Assembly (NCBI GenBank): GCA_009993955.1
Contig: JAACSL010000004.1
Coordinates: 107,969 to 171,968, forward strand
Length of the DNA: 64,000 nt
Source of the DNA: Paraglaciecola sp.
Lineage (GTDB): Bacteria > Pseudomonadota > Gammaproteobacteria > Enterobacterales > Alteromonadaceae
Reading direction: 5' to 3'
Shown one piece after another: positions 1 through 9,029 of this stretch; the first letter of the stretch is position 1; each line of letters begins with the position of its first letter. Made by a program: the position numbers and the translations under genes. The notes beneath the pieces are model-generated. The model was not told where the DNA came from and did not search any database. It saw only the letters and a list, made by a program, of their open reading frames with translations.

Positions 1-2
1 TG

Positions 3-827
3 GCTGAGATACTCAGTGAACAAGTCAGCATTGATAACAACAATTTAATTTTACTAAGTTCGCGCCGGGTAACCCGCACAGTGAGTGAATATACACTGCG
101 CGCTGTCGCAACCAATAACACTGAGCAAACCATCAACAACGTTAAAGCAAAGTTAATCGCCGTACCGGACAATATAATTATTGTGCAAGGTGAGCAGAAC
201 TTTGGCACCTTAGCAGGCTCAAGCAGTGTGACCAGCACCAATGATTTTAAGATCCAAATCAACCTGCGTATTGCCTATTCGCTGAATGATTTGGTCTGGC
301 AAATCGAGGGCGATCTCCCACCACCACCGCCACCACCCGAGCCTAAACCATCACAAGTCGGCTTTTTTATGAGCCTAGACAACAACGCGATTAAAGGTGA
401 GGTGGATAATATTAGCCATAAGGACTGGGTTGAGCTATTAGCTTGGAGCTGGGGTTTAAGTAACTCTGGTACAACCCACATGGGTGGTGATGCCGGGCAA
501 GGGCAGGCCAACCTGCAGGACATTAGTGTCACTAAATTTTTAGATGCAAGTAGTCCAGCATTACTGTTGGCCAGCGCCTCAGGTCGATACTTAGATGAAG
601 TCAAGATAGATGTAATTAAAGCCTGTAATGGCAATAATTACACGCAGTATGCCATGACTTTACGCGATGTACTTATCACCTCAGTCAGCAGCGGCGGCAG
701 TGGCGGTGAAGATCGATTGACAGAAGTTGTCAGCTTGAGTATGCGCAGTATCGAAACCATGTATACCCCCGTTGATGATAGATGTCGTTTACTACCACCC
801 AACTATTCCTTTCAATCTAGGGACTAA
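3..827 (+). CDS. C-terminal part of a surface protein ending in an Hcp-like (type VI tube protein) domain; 5' end outside window
   Basis: The reading frame is open from the left edge, so this is the 3' end of a longer gene; the GTG at 81 is probably internal. The first ~95 residues resemble the Asn/Thr/Val-rich beta repeats of large bacterial surface proteins. A run of seven prolines (about 318-340) then links to a ~150-residue domain with the Hcp/DUF796 pattern: 'IKGEVDNISHKDW', 'LAWSWGLS', a 'GGDAGQG' stretch, 'FLDASSPALLLASASG' and 'VSLSMRSIE'. Hcp proteins normally are free-standing proteins of ~160-170 residues that stack into the T6SS tube. Here the domain is a C-terminal module, so a structural or surface role is as likely as T6SS function. 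No other T6SS gene is visible. The family call is fairly sure; the function is unknown. Confidence 0.72.
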   Translation, partial: AEILSEQVSIDNNNLILLSSRRVTRTVSEYTLRAVATNNTEQTINNVKAKLIAVPDNIIIVQGEQNFGTLAGSSSVTSTNDFKIQINLRIAYSLNDLVWQIEGDLPPPPPPPEPKPSQVGFFMSLDNNAIKGEVDNISHKDWVELLAWSWGLSNSGTTHMGGDAGQGQANLQDISVTKFLDASSPALLLASASGRYLDEVKIDVIKACNGNNYTQYAMTLRDVLITSVSSGGSGGEDRLTEVVSLSMRSIETMYTPVDDRCRLLPPNYSFQSRD

Positions 828-840
828 AAGCTAAGCTCAT

Positions 841-868
841 GCCTGCACCTAATAAACGGGGTGCAGGC
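841..868 (+). terminator. Inverted repeat, possible terminator of the Hcp-domain gene
   Basis: A perfect 9-bp stem (GCCTGCACC / GGTGCAGGC) with a 10-nt loop lies 13 bp after the stop codon. No T-run follows, so intrinsic termination is uncertain. Confidence 0.45.
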
Positions 869-1096
869 AATGCACAAAGCCGCTTCATGTCATGGTGATA
901 ATTTGTCCCTTGCACAGGCAATAGTACCGCTGTTAAGGGGCAATACGACGCACCCTAAATCAGCAAATTTGCCCATAACATTGATCCCTTTGCGCCTTTT
1001 GTCCTTAAGATCTGCTACCATAACACCCCTGTTTTAACCCCTGAGACACCGCTCATCTACGCGCAACTGACTTTAAAAAACCTGCCCCTTAATACC

Positions 1097-2467
1097 ATGG
1101 CCTTGGTCATTATCTGTATTGGTTCGTTTATCGGCCCTTTGGGCATGGCTTCGGTGAACATTGCAATTCCAGATCTCGCCGCCGACCTCAATGCCAATGC
1201 CAAACTAGTGAGTTGGTTACCGACTTTGTTCTTGTTGGCCAGTGTGGCCTTGATGTTGCCCTGCGGTAAGTTGGCGGACAATTATGGGCGCAAACGTATT
1301 TATAGCTATGGTTTGGCATTAAATGCCCTATCCTCGGCCATGTGTGCATGGGGCAACAGTATTGAGTGGTTGCTATTTTGGCGCTTTTTTCAGGGGGCTT
1401 CATCGGCCATGATCTTTGGCACCGGTGTGGCCATCTTAAGCTCTGTGACACCCAGCCACAAACGTGGCTTTGCCCTGGGCTTAACCGCGGCGTGTGTTTA
1501 TGTTGGTCTAACGGTCGCTCCGACAATTGGTGGTTGGCTCACCGAGCTATGAGGCTGGCGCTCGGTGTTTGTTTTCCAAGTTCCCTTGGTTGTGCTGTTG
1601 TTAGCACTGATTAAATGGCGTTTACCGGGTGAATGGAAAAACCCACGGCATTCAAGTTTTGATTGGCGTGGCACGGGTATTTTTGCGCTGGCATCGACGT
1701 GTTTAGTGCTTGGCTTAAGTTACCTGCCTGATCCATTGGGCATCGTATTATTGTCAATCGCACTGGCAGCCATGCTGTTATTTGTGCTGCAGCAAAGTCG
1801 GCATACAGAGCCTTTAATTCGCATACAGATGTTTCGTGAAAGTCGGGTTTTTTCCATGTCGCTGAGTACAGCATTATTAATGTACGCCAGTGTCTACCCT
1901 CTAACCTTTTTACTGAGCCTCTACTTGCAATACATCCAAGGTTTCAGCCCTGCTCATGCTGGTCAAATTATACTGGTACAAGCACTGGCCATGGCTATTT
2001 TGGCACCCTTAGCGGGGCGCATGTCAGATAAAGTACAACCGCGCTACATTGCTACACTGGGCTGTGCCATCGTCACCATTGGCTTCTTTGCGCTAAGCCG
2101 CCTTACCATGGACACCAGCGTCACCTACATCAGTATTTCGTTAGTACTGGTTGGCATCGGTTTTGGTTTGTTTTCGACACCCAACAACAATGCCATCATG
2201 GGGGCGGTACACAGTAGTGAGTTGGGGGTTGCCTCGGCCAGCATGAATCTGGCGCGCACCATTGGCAACCTGCTGGGCATGAGCATGGTCAACTTTTTGG
2301 TTCATGTCTTTTTAGGTGATGCGCAATTTGTGCCTGAGCAATATCCGGCGTTATTGCATACCATTGAAATTGCCCTAAATCTGGCGCTTGGCTGCGTGGT
2401 TTTAGCTTGTGTTTTATCGGCTCTGCGTGGCAAAGAAGTCAAAGAAGTGACAAGCACAACGCATTAA
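1097..2467 (+). pseudogene. MFS drug-efflux-type transporter (DHA2-like), interrupted by an in-frame TGA
   Basis: Two open stretches, 1097-1549 and 1553-2467, lie in the same frame and are separated only by a TGA at 1550-1552. Together they read as one continuous membrane transporter. The N-terminal part has 'MASVNIAIPDLAADL', the motif A-like 'GKLADNYGRKRIY' and a motif C-like 'APTIGGWLTEL'. The sequence after the stop continues exactly as expected with 'GWRSVFVFQVPLVVLL', and further membrane segments run to the end. DHA2-type exporters often have an aromatic or other hydrophobic residue at the stop position, and TGG (Trp) is one base away. I see no other frameshift, so the lesion is recent, or the codon is read through, or it is a sequence error. 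No strong ribosome-binding site precedes the ATG. The substrate cannot be predicted. Confidence 0.8.
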
Positions 2468-2542
2468 CATCTAATCAATACGGATGGATAGGGGCTATCA
2501 GCTCAGTCGCTAGGTCTATCGCTTTGTGCTCATAAACTAGCC

Positions 2543-4060
2543 TCAGGGCAAGGCAATACGCTGTTGATACACCGCCGTGAGCGCCTTGAATTTTTCTGAA
2601 CGAATACTGGGCTCGACACTGATGTTCTGGCGGATCACCAGCCATGCTTGTTGCTGTGCGTTGACCACCGGCCAGTGAGCTAAATTTGTATCATTGGGCG
2701 AGGTGGTTTTTATGAAATTCAGCCAATATTGGCGCATGGTAACGATTGCTGGATGTGCTGTTTCGTAAAATAAAGCGCCAGTTTCTGCACCATGACTGGC
2801 ACCAAGGGCAGGGTTTGGGCTGCCCTCACGCACATAATCAAACCAATAACGATAAGCAGGCTGTTGAACTTTGTACATCTGTTCACTGGTAATTTTTGCC
2901 GCCAAGGCGTAGCGCGCATCACCAAACAGTTGGGCAAAACCCAACTTGTCCGCTGTTGGGCTTTCTAGTGCATACAAGTGTTCAAGTTTTGCAAGTTGCT
3001 CTCCCATTAACTGTTTGAGTGCGCCTTCATCGAGCCCCGAGTAGGGAAAAACACTGCCATCAAAACTGTTTGCACCGGTTAAATAAGGTACAGCGTGTTG
3101 TTTGCCTTGGGAGAATATTATGCCGGGTTCGTCGATAAGACTGTAGTCATCCACAATGGGCAGCATAAATCCCGATACAGCCTGCAACCATTGCTCAGCA
3201 CTTAGTTTATATAAATCTGCTGCGCTGAGCTTTGCTGCATTTTCTGCAGACAGTGTTGTCAGCATTTGCTGAGCGAAATCTTGTGCACTTTGCCCTGATT
3301 TTGCTCCACGTGTACTGTTCGGTAATGGCCATGTGCCGTAGCCGCTTTGCGCAATCGCTGCCCAAAACAAACCATTACTTAAAGGGCTGGTCATTAACAT
3401 TTGCACAGCCATGGCACCGGCTGACATGCCCGCAATAGTGACGCGTTGTGTATCACCGCCAAAAGCTGCAATATTGGTCTGCACCCATTTTAATGCCGCT
3501 ACCATGTCTAGAAGACCATAATTAGCGCCATGGGCAGAATTGAGTAGAGGATGGGCAAAAAAACCTAAGGGCCCTAAGCGATAGTTAAAACTCACCACGA
3601 TGACACCATTGTCATTCCAAAGTTTGCTGCCTGCGGTTTTAAGATTACCCGAGCCGCTAACAAAGCCGCCACCGTGGATCCACACTAAAACAGGTAACTT
3701 GGCTGCGTTATTATCTGCCAGCGCTGAGGCAGGCGCTGCAATATTGATGGTCAAACAATCTTCGGCACTATTAATTTCGTTGAGTTGTGGACACACTGGT
3801 CCATATTGGCTGGCGGTGAACTCGCCAGAAAAAGCTGGCGCAGCTTGCGGTTTTTGCCAACGCAACTCACCCACTGGCGCTTTGGCATAGGGAATGCCGC
3901 GAAAAAACACACGTCCTTGTTCGTGCATGCCGATGATCTTACCTTGTTCGATGACCACAACTGGCGCGGTCTGTGCCATTGCGCTACCAGCAATTAACAA
4001 GGCACATAGGGCAATGTTTAATACACTACCTCGGCAGAATGTTGAGCTAAGCATGGTCAT
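2543..4060 (-). CDS. Secreted type-B carboxylesterase
   Basis: This 505-residue alpha/beta hydrolase belongs to the carboxylesterase B/cholinesterase-like family, which hydrolyses carboxylic esters. A signal peptide ends near residue 30 ('SAMAQ'), placing it in the periplasm or outside. The family N-terminal signature 'FFRGIPYAKAPVGELRW' is followed by the oxyanion-hole 'HGGGF' (129-133), 'SFNYRLGPLGFF', and the nucleophile elbow 'GMSAG' with Ser213. His423 in 'GASHGAE' is the likely catalytic His. It is the last gene of a minus-strand run and starts 10 bp after the retropepsin gene stops, so cotranscription is likely. It converges with the transporter at 2467. The substrate is unknown. Confidence 0.88.
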   Translation of the reverse strand: MTMLSSTFCRGSVLNIALCALLIAGSAMAQTAPVVVIEQGKIIGMHEQGRVFFRGIPYAKAPVGELRWQKPQAAPAFSGEFTASQYGPVCPQLNEINSAEDCLTINIAAPASALADNNAAKLPVLVWIHGGGFVSGSGNLKTAGSKLWNDNGVIVVSFNYRLGPLGFFAHPLLNSAHGANYGLLDMVAALKWVQTNIAAFGGDTQRVTIAGMSAGAMAVQMLMTSPLSNGLFWAAIAQSGYGTWPLPNSTRGAKSGQSAQDFAQQMLTTLSAENAAKLSAADLYKLSAEQWLQAVSGFMLPIVDDYSLIDEPGIIFSQGKQHAVPYLTGANSFDGSVFPYSGLDEGALKQLMGEQLAKLEHLYALESPTADKLGFAQLFGDARYALAAKITSEQMYKVQQPAYRYWFDYVREGSPNPALGASHGAETGALFYETAHPAIVTMRQYWLNFIKTTSPNDTNLAHWPVVNAQQQAWLVIRQNISVEPSIRSEKFKALTAVYQQRIALP

Positions 4061-4070
4061 ACCTCATGAT

Positions 4071-5231
4071 TTAGTGTTTTCGTAGCAATAATTCGGCTGT
4101 ACTTTGATTAATTCTAAAATCAAATTCCCGTAGAAAATTCATGCCCAATAAGCCATCAATACCAGATTGTTCGGGCATGTTGAGTACCACGACTGTGCTA
4201 TTTGCAACAACGCTTTGATTCAAGCGTAACTCGGCCACCTGATACATGGGGGCTAAAACTGGACCATTGGCGGTGCTCACACTAAATCGCCCTAAGAACC
4301 GCGTGAAACTCTGGCGATTGATGCGTTGGTAATAGCTGGAAGTAATGGCAGTGATAGACGCGCCGGTGTCAATTAACAAACGTGCATCATTATTGCCCAG
4401 TTGGGCTTTAACAATAAAATGGTCTCCAAGGCGTTGCAGTTTTACCGCGTCATAACTGGCATATTGTGGGGGCGCATCGGGTTGTTGATCGGCCGCGGCT
4501 TGCTCCATTTGTCTATTATCTATTTGCTCGATGGCGCGAATACGCAAGACATCTGGATCATTAAAGGGCAAGCTGGCGAGGATATTCTCCATCAAGTTTG
4601 TTTGTTGCTGGCGGGCATAGGCTTCTGCCAAAGCCAAGATAAAACTGCGGTTCTGGGGTTCATATTGCAACAAAGGTTCAACAAAAATCGCCAGCGTATC
4701 CCATGAATAAGCCTGTTGCAGTTGATTGATGGTTTGATTGGTTAAGGCCAGCAATTGCTCTTCCACCTCTTGCTGTTGCGGTGGGCTCAGGGGCAACTTG
4801 CGCAAACTATAATAATTGGCAATGGCATCACTGAGTAATTCAGTTTGCACGTTGAGTCTGGCTTCAACTAAAACAAAATCCCAATCTTGCGGATGAGTTT
4901 GTAAATAGCCCTGCAAAAACAGGCGCAGTTCTAGCCATTCGCCACTATCTAGCCATGCTGAAGCTTGTTTTAGTAGTGTTTGTCGCTCAGTTTCTTCCTC
5001 CTGGTTTTGTACTGTTTGCCGAGGTAAGTTGGACGTAGCAAAAGAGCCAAAAGCGTTTGACTGCTGTGTGGAATCCGCTTGCTCCAGCGTTTCTAGCGTG
5101 GGCGCTACCCTGTGGTTTTCATTATTATAGTTAGCCATGTCAGTGGTGTTGCTTGGATTAGCCTGCCACAGTTGCCAGATATTGAGACCCACCGATAATG
5201 CCAAGGCCCCAACCAAGATGCGAATCTTCAC
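4071..5231 (-). CDS. Membrane-anchored retropepsin-like aspartyl protease with helical-repeat N-terminus
   Basis: The 386-residue protein begins with a signal anchor (residues ~4-20). A long helical region (~80-250) resembles TPR-type repeats, with 'ALAEAYARQQQTNLMENILASL' as one recognisable unit. The C-terminal third is a retropepsin-like domain with catalytic 'DTGAS' (288-292) after a 'LLI' strand, and the second conserved segment 'GIDGLLGMNFL'. Single-domain proteases of this fold act as dimers. The domain probably faces the periplasm. Its start codon overlaps the thioesterase stop (ATGA type), which implies translational coupling. The natural substrate is not known. A second, shorter retropepsin lies at 47847-48362. 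Confidence 0.78.
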   Translation of the reverse strand: MKIRILVGALALSVGLNIWQLWQANPSNTTDMANYNNENHRVAPTLETLEQADSTQQSNAFGSFATSNLPRQTVQNQEEETERQTLLKQASAWLDSGEWLELRLFLQGYLQTHPQDWDFVLVEARLNVQTELLSDAIANYYSLRKLPLSPPQQQEVEEQLLALTNQTINQLQQAYSWDTLAIFVEPLLQYEPQNRSFILALAEAYARQQQTNLMENILASLPFNDPDVLRIRAIEQIDNRQMEQAAADQQPDAPPQYASYDAVKLQRLGDHFIVKAQLGNNDARLLIDTGASITAITSSYYQRINRQSFTRFLGRFSVSTANGPVLAPMYQVAELRLNQSVVANSTVVVLNMPEQSGIDGLLGMNFLREFDFRINQSTAELLLRKH

Positions 5232-5698
5232 GCCGCTGGCCTAATGAGTGCGCCGCCATAGGCATTCACAAAGGCTTCGGGCATGCGCTTGGCTTTGCCA
5301 CTCGACAGGGCAATACATACAAATTCTGTGCGTGCAGCCAGTAAGGTTTGTCCATCACTGATCCGCACAAACTGAAATTGGCGAGCCAGTTTTAGTTTGC
5401 CATCACACAATACAATCCAGGTCGCACACGCTATTTCGTCACCTAAATAAGCTGCGGCATGATAATGAATATCATGGTGACTGATAGCCATGCCGCGATC
5501 GAGAGCTTGATATTGCTCAATGCTTAAACCAAGGGCAGAGGAATGTGCCCACGCCGTGGCTTCTAATTGGCTTACATAGGCGACATTGTTGGCATGTTGA
5601 TAGTGATCAATTTGCTCGGGTTGCACTATCCATTTACAGATAAATGGCTTAGGTAAGACCCACTCAATTGCCTTGTTGGTGCTGATTATTTCAGACAT
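5228..5698 (-). CDS. Acyl-CoA thioesterase, 4HBT hotdog family
   Basis: A 156-residue hotdog-fold protein of the 4-hydroxybenzoyl-CoA thioesterase/YbgC group, expected to hydrolyse acyl-CoA thioesters in the cytoplasm. The signature region is 'IDHYQHANNVAYV', with Asp31, His35 and the NN pair at 37-38 matching the family's D-x(3)-H-x-NN active-site pattern. A second conserved strand follows ('HHDIHYHAAAYLGDEI'). The gene overlaps its upstream neighbour by 8 bp and its downstream neighbour by 4 bp, so it sits inside an operon. Its physiological acyl chain cannot be read from sequence. Confidence 0.85.
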   Translation of the reverse strand: MSEIISTNKAIEWVLPKPFICKWIVQPEQIDHYQHANNVAYVSQLEATAWAHSSALGLSIEQYQALDRGMAISHHDIHYHAAAYLGDEIACATWIVLCDGKLKLARQFQFVRISDGQTLLAARTEFVCIALSSGKAKRMPEAFVNAYGGALIRPAA

Positions 5699-6386
5699 CA
5701 GGTAAGGGGTTATCTTGACTCAGATCAAAAAGCTGCAGCATGAGTTGTTGTTCATAATTGACAATGGGCACAACAAAATCATCCACATCACCAAGCTGTT
5801 TAAACGCTTTAAAGCCGGTTTCGATAAACTCATGTAAAACCAATACACCAGCCAATTTAGCGGGTTTACGCGACAACATTAACAAGGTCGATATACCACG
5901 CATTTTTACGACCTCAGCCAAGTCTTCACCGAGTTGCCTGATAAAGGTGATTTGTTTGGCACGCGCTGTTTGGTTGGCGCTGGCCACGTAAGCTCTGCGA
6001 TAACTGTCTCGATCAACACTTCGCCCGTCAAGCTGCTTGGCTAAGTCAAAATCACATTCAAAGGACAAGGCATTAAGGTGAATAGCGTTAGCTAAGGAAT
6101 GTAAGGCTTTGTCGGGCAGCAATTTGGCCATCTTGGGCACCACTTTGGCAATATCTTGGTCTCGCTGGCTAAAGTCTTTGGGGCCATATAGTTCGTTAAC
6201 AAAAAATTCTACTGCAGGTTTAAAACGAGCTTGCTCATACATCTTTGCATGACTCACCATCAGCCGTTTACATTGCCAGGCCTGTACCTCTCGAATGGCG
6301 GTGAGTAATTTTCCTTTTTGGGCAATTTCCTGCATGGTCATTACCCCATGCAGATGGCGAATTATTTTTTTGCTTGTGTCCGTCAT
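5691..6386 (-). CDS. FFLEELY-motif-type conserved protein of unknown function
   Basis: A 231-residue soluble, mostly helical protein without signal peptide. The stretch 'AVEFFVNELYGPKDFSQRD' resembles the named but uncharacterised FFLEELY-motif family, here with VN in place of LE. Conserved-looking helices follow ('IAKVVPKMAKLLP', 'LVLHEFIETGF'). It overlaps the thioesterase gene by 8 bp and starts 38 bp downstream of the CBM9-like gene. The tight coupling to a thioesterase hints at lipid or acyl-CoA metabolism, but this is inference. No catalytic motif is evident. Confidence 0.7.
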   Translation of the reverse strand: MTDTSKKIIRHLHGVMTMQEIAQKGKLLTAIREVQAWQCKRLMVSHAKMYEQARFKPAVEFFVNELYGPKDFSQRDQDIAKVVPKMAKLLPDKALHSLANAIHLNALSFECDFDLAKQLDGRSVDRDSYRRAYVASANQTARAKQITFIRQLGEDLAEVVKMRGISTLLMLSRKPAKLAGVLVLHEFIETGFKAFKQLGDVDDFVVPIVNYEQQLMLQLFDLSQDNPLPDV

Positions 6387-6424
6387 GCTAACTGCTCTGC
6401 CATGAATCTTATCTAAAAACGGGT

Positions 6425-7177
6425 TTAGGGAAGGAGCACTATTTTGCCAAATACATTGGCATCGATATAGCCTCTGTTTTTGCTACCCTCTACCGGCGTA
6501 ATGTCGTGAGAGCCGACAAAGTGTTCACGTATGTCACTGCCGTCATTGTCACAGTAGGCCAACATAAAGCCAATAATATCTTCTGGCTGAAGGATTAACG
6601 GTGTATTGCTTATCCCTTCTTGATAGTCATTGGCATACAACTTTATCGCCACCTCCCAAATGATTTTATGAGGATGAGTGTTGCTGCGTTGCCAGCGACT
6701 TTGCAAATGCTCAGTGTATAAATGGGCTTTTTTATCTGGGCCGATGTCTGCCGCCTGATTATCGATACCAATATGATAAGCAAAAGCGCTATGATTATAT
6801 TGATGAATGCCACCCGAGGCATCACTGTCGATAAATATCTCTAAACAATCATCATCCCAATACCTGTCGAGTGGATCTGCAATTTTATCGATGATCACAT
6901 CGTCGACAATTTCTGCTTGTAAATACAAATATTGCTTGTCCCACAATAATTTATAACGACCTGAAAAATCATTGGGGAGAGGCATGCTGCCGTCCATCAA
7001 ATAGGGCATTGGCCACCACTGCGCTTGCTGCCATGTGGCTTCTGCCACGCCGTCAATAACAATCGGCGATGCAGTGCGTAGCACCTGGATCGCTGCATCG
7101 TTTGGCGCTACAGAATCTGCTGCATGCACATAGGTGCAGCAAAGTGAGGTGATTAAAGCAAACCAACATTTTTTCAT
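6425..7177 (-). CDS. Periplasmic/secreted CBM9-like carbohydrate-binding protein
   Basis: A 250-residue protein with a signal peptide (cleavage near 'VHAADS', residue ~20). The rest fits a stand-alone CBM9-like domain, related to xylanase-associated sugar-binding modules: 'PIVIDGVAEATWQQAQW' at the start, 'YKLLWDKQYLYLQAEIVDD', 'YWDDDCLEIFID' and the terminal 'GYIDANVFGKIVL'. Proteins of this group bind reducing-end sugars, but this one carries no attached enzyme. It is the first gene of the five-gene minus-strand run, and its promoter must lie in the 99-bp divergent gap shared with epmC. The ligand is unknown. Confidence 0.8.
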   Translation of the reverse strand: MKKCWFALITSLCCTYVHAADSVAPNDAAIQVLRTASPIVIDGVAEATWQQAQWWPMPYLMDGSMPLPNDFSGRYKLLWDKQYLYLQAEIVDDVIIDKIADPLDRYWDDDCLEIFIDSDASGGIHQYNHSAFAYHIGIDNQAADIGPDKKAHLYTEHLQSRWQRSNTHPHKIIWEVAIKLYANDYQEGISNTPLILQPEDIIGFMLAYCDNDGSDIREHFVGSHDITPVEGSKNRGYIDANVFGKIVLLP

Positions 7178-7276
7178 CAGAGTTCCTAAACCTTTCAGAG
7201 CCTATAGCTTGGCGCAATCATTCAGCGAAAACAATAGTTGCGCCGCTTAGGGGGCAGCGTTTAAAATCCGCGCCCA

Positions 7277-7867
7277 ATGAAAACCTGCCAATCCCACCTT
7301 AACGACCAGACGGATGTGCTTGCTGCAAGGCAATGCGCCACAGCAACAGTGCATCATGCCCAGGACTTGGTACGTTTGTTTAATCAACACTTTGCGCCAC
7401 TTAATACGGTATTGGTAGGAGGCGCGTGTGAACCCTTATACCAGCCTGCTCAATACCCAAATCAGCCACATAAAATCTTTTTTTCCTACGACTATTTTGC
7501 CAGTGCATTGCATGAAGTGGCGCATTGGTGTGTAGCGGGAAGTGCCCGGCGCTTGTTAACGGACTATGGCTATTGGTATTGTCCGGATGGTCGCGATGCC
7601 AAGCAACAAGCTGAATTTGAACAAGTTGAAATCAAACCACAGGCCATCGAATGGGCATTTTCACTGGCATGCAACAAGCCATTTCGGGTCAGCACAGATA
7701 ATTTGACTGGGCAAGCCAGCGATACCACTCGCTTCTTAGGTGCTGTGAGTCAACAAGCTAGGCACTACGTGCAACACCAATTTCCGTCACGCGCACAGCA
7801 GTTTTTGGCTGTGCTTCATGAGTATTATCAAACCGACTGCCTAAATGAGGCCGATTTTTATGTCTAA
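7277..7867 (+). CDS. epmC: Elongation factor P hydroxylase EpmC
   Basis: A 196-residue homologue of E. coli YfcM/EpmC, which hydroxylates the modified lysine of elongation factor P after EpmA and EpmB have added beta-lysine. The metal-binding motif 'HEVAHWC' (His79, Glu80, His83) is followed by the family signature 'DYGYWYCPDGRDAKQQ' and 'FEQVEIKPQAIEWAF'. The protein is slightly longer than the E. coli one at the N-terminus, so a later start is possible. The stop codon overlaps the start of the next gene. efp, epmA and epmB are not in the window. Confidence 0.93.
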   Translation: MKTCQSHLNDQTDVLAARQCATATVHHAQDLVRLFNQHFAPLNTVLVGGACEPLYQPAQYPNQPHKIFFSYDYFASALHEVAHWCVAGSARRLLTDYGYWYCPDGRDAKQQAEFEQVEIKPQAIEWAFSLACNKPFRVSTDNLTGQASDTTRFLGAVSQQARHYVQHQFPSRAQQFLAVLHEYYQTDCLNEADFYV

Positions 7868-9029
7868 GCCTTTGTTTAAATTAGGATTAATTATTAATCC
7901 GTATGCCGGTATTGGCGGCGCCCTAGCACTCAAAGGCAGTGACGGTGCGCAAATTCGTGCCCAAGCTTTGGCCATGGGCGCCAGTAAAAATGCACCACTG
8001 CGCAGCCAGTTGGCCCTGCAAGAAATTTTACCCTTAAAAGATCACATCACCTTCTATGTGGTAGCGGGGGAAATGGGCGAAGACTTGGTGAAACACCTGG
8101 GTTTTCACTACACCGTGGTTCATCGGCCCAGCCAGCAACAAACCGAAGCACTGGACACCGAACTTGCCGCGCAAGCGATGTTAGATGCCAACGTCGACCT
8201 ACTGTTATTTGCTGGTGGTGATGGTACCGCGCGCAATGTATGCAGTGTGGTGAATGAGCAGCTACCGGTACTTGGCATCCCCGCCGGGTGTAAAATTCAT
8301 TCTGGGGTATATGCGATTACGCCCCAAGCAGCCGGACGTGTGCTGAAAAAAGTGATAAGCGGCGAGTTGGTGAGCCTCAATCAGGCTGAAGTACGTGATA
8401 TCGATGAAACACTATTGCGAGAAGGGCGGGTTAACGCTCGGCAATTTGGTGAAATGCAGGTACCCACTGAACTGCAATACATTCAAGCAGTGAAAATGGG
8501 CGGGCGCGAGTCTGATGAATTGGTCTTGGCCGACATCGCTGCGCATGTCATTGAACTAATGGATCATTTTCCCGATCACTACTTCGTGATGGGTTCTGGA
8601 TCCACTGTCGATTTTGTGATGCAAGAATTGGGGCTTAACAATACCTTGTTAGGGGTTGACGTGGTATTGGCGGGACGTTTGGTCGCCAGCGATGTAACGG
8701 CCAATGAGTTGTTGTCATTGACCGCTGACAAACCCTGTAAAGTGGTGTTAACCCTGATTGGTGGTCAAGGCCATATACTCGGTCGTGGCAATCAACAATT
8801 AAGCCCAGCTTTCATATCAAGGATAGGTAAAGAGAACATGCTGGTGATTGCCAGCAAAACCAAATTAGCCAGTTTAAACGGCCGACCGCTTATCTCGGAT
8901 AGTGGTGACAGCCAACTCGATGAACAATTGGCCGGCAGAATGGCCATCATCACGGGGTATCACGACCAGGTACTGTATCCCCTCGCTGACTTCAGGCAAA
9001 TGGATGGAGCCAGCAAACATGAACGTTGA
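7860..9029 (+). CDS. ATP-NAD kinase family protein
   Basis: A ~389-residue protein with the N-terminal 'NPYAGIGG' (13-20) and the nucleotide-binding 'FAGGDGTARN' (GGDGT at 119-123) of the NAD kinase/diacylglycerol kinase superfamily, plus 'GIPAGCKIHSGVYA', which fits the large NAD-kinase-like branch found beside EpmC. It is distinct from, and longer than, the essential NadK. I place the start at ATG 7860 because GAGG at 7847-7850 is correctly spaced from it; the in-frame ATG at 7845 lacks a site. It overlaps epmC by 8 bp and yfcL by 11 bp, indicating coupled expression. The phosphorylated substrate is not established. Confidence 0.82.
   Translation: MSKPLFKLGLIINPYAGIGGALALKGSDGAQIRAQALAMGASKNAPLRSQLALQEILPLKDHITFYVVAGEMGEDLVKHLGFHYTVVHRPSQQQTEALDTELAAQAMLDANVDLLLFAGGDGTARNVCSVVNEQLPVLGIPAGCKIHSGVYAITPQAAGRVLKKVISGELVSLNQAEVRDIDETLLREGRVNARQFGEMQVPTELQYIQAVKMGGRESDELVLADIAAHVIELMDHFPDHYFVMGSGSTVDFVMQELGLNNTLLGVDVVLAGRLVASDVTANELLSLTADKPCKVVLTLIGGQGHILGRGNQQLSPAFISRIGKENMLVIASKTKLASLNGRPLISDSGDSQLDEQLAGRMAIITGYHDQVLYPLADFRQMDGASKHER

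Noticed and set aside
1550..1552. Selenocysteine codon in the MFS transporter
   Set aside because: MFS exporters are not known selenoproteins, no convincing SECIS-type hairpin follows, and no selenocysteine machinery is in view; mutation or error is simpler.
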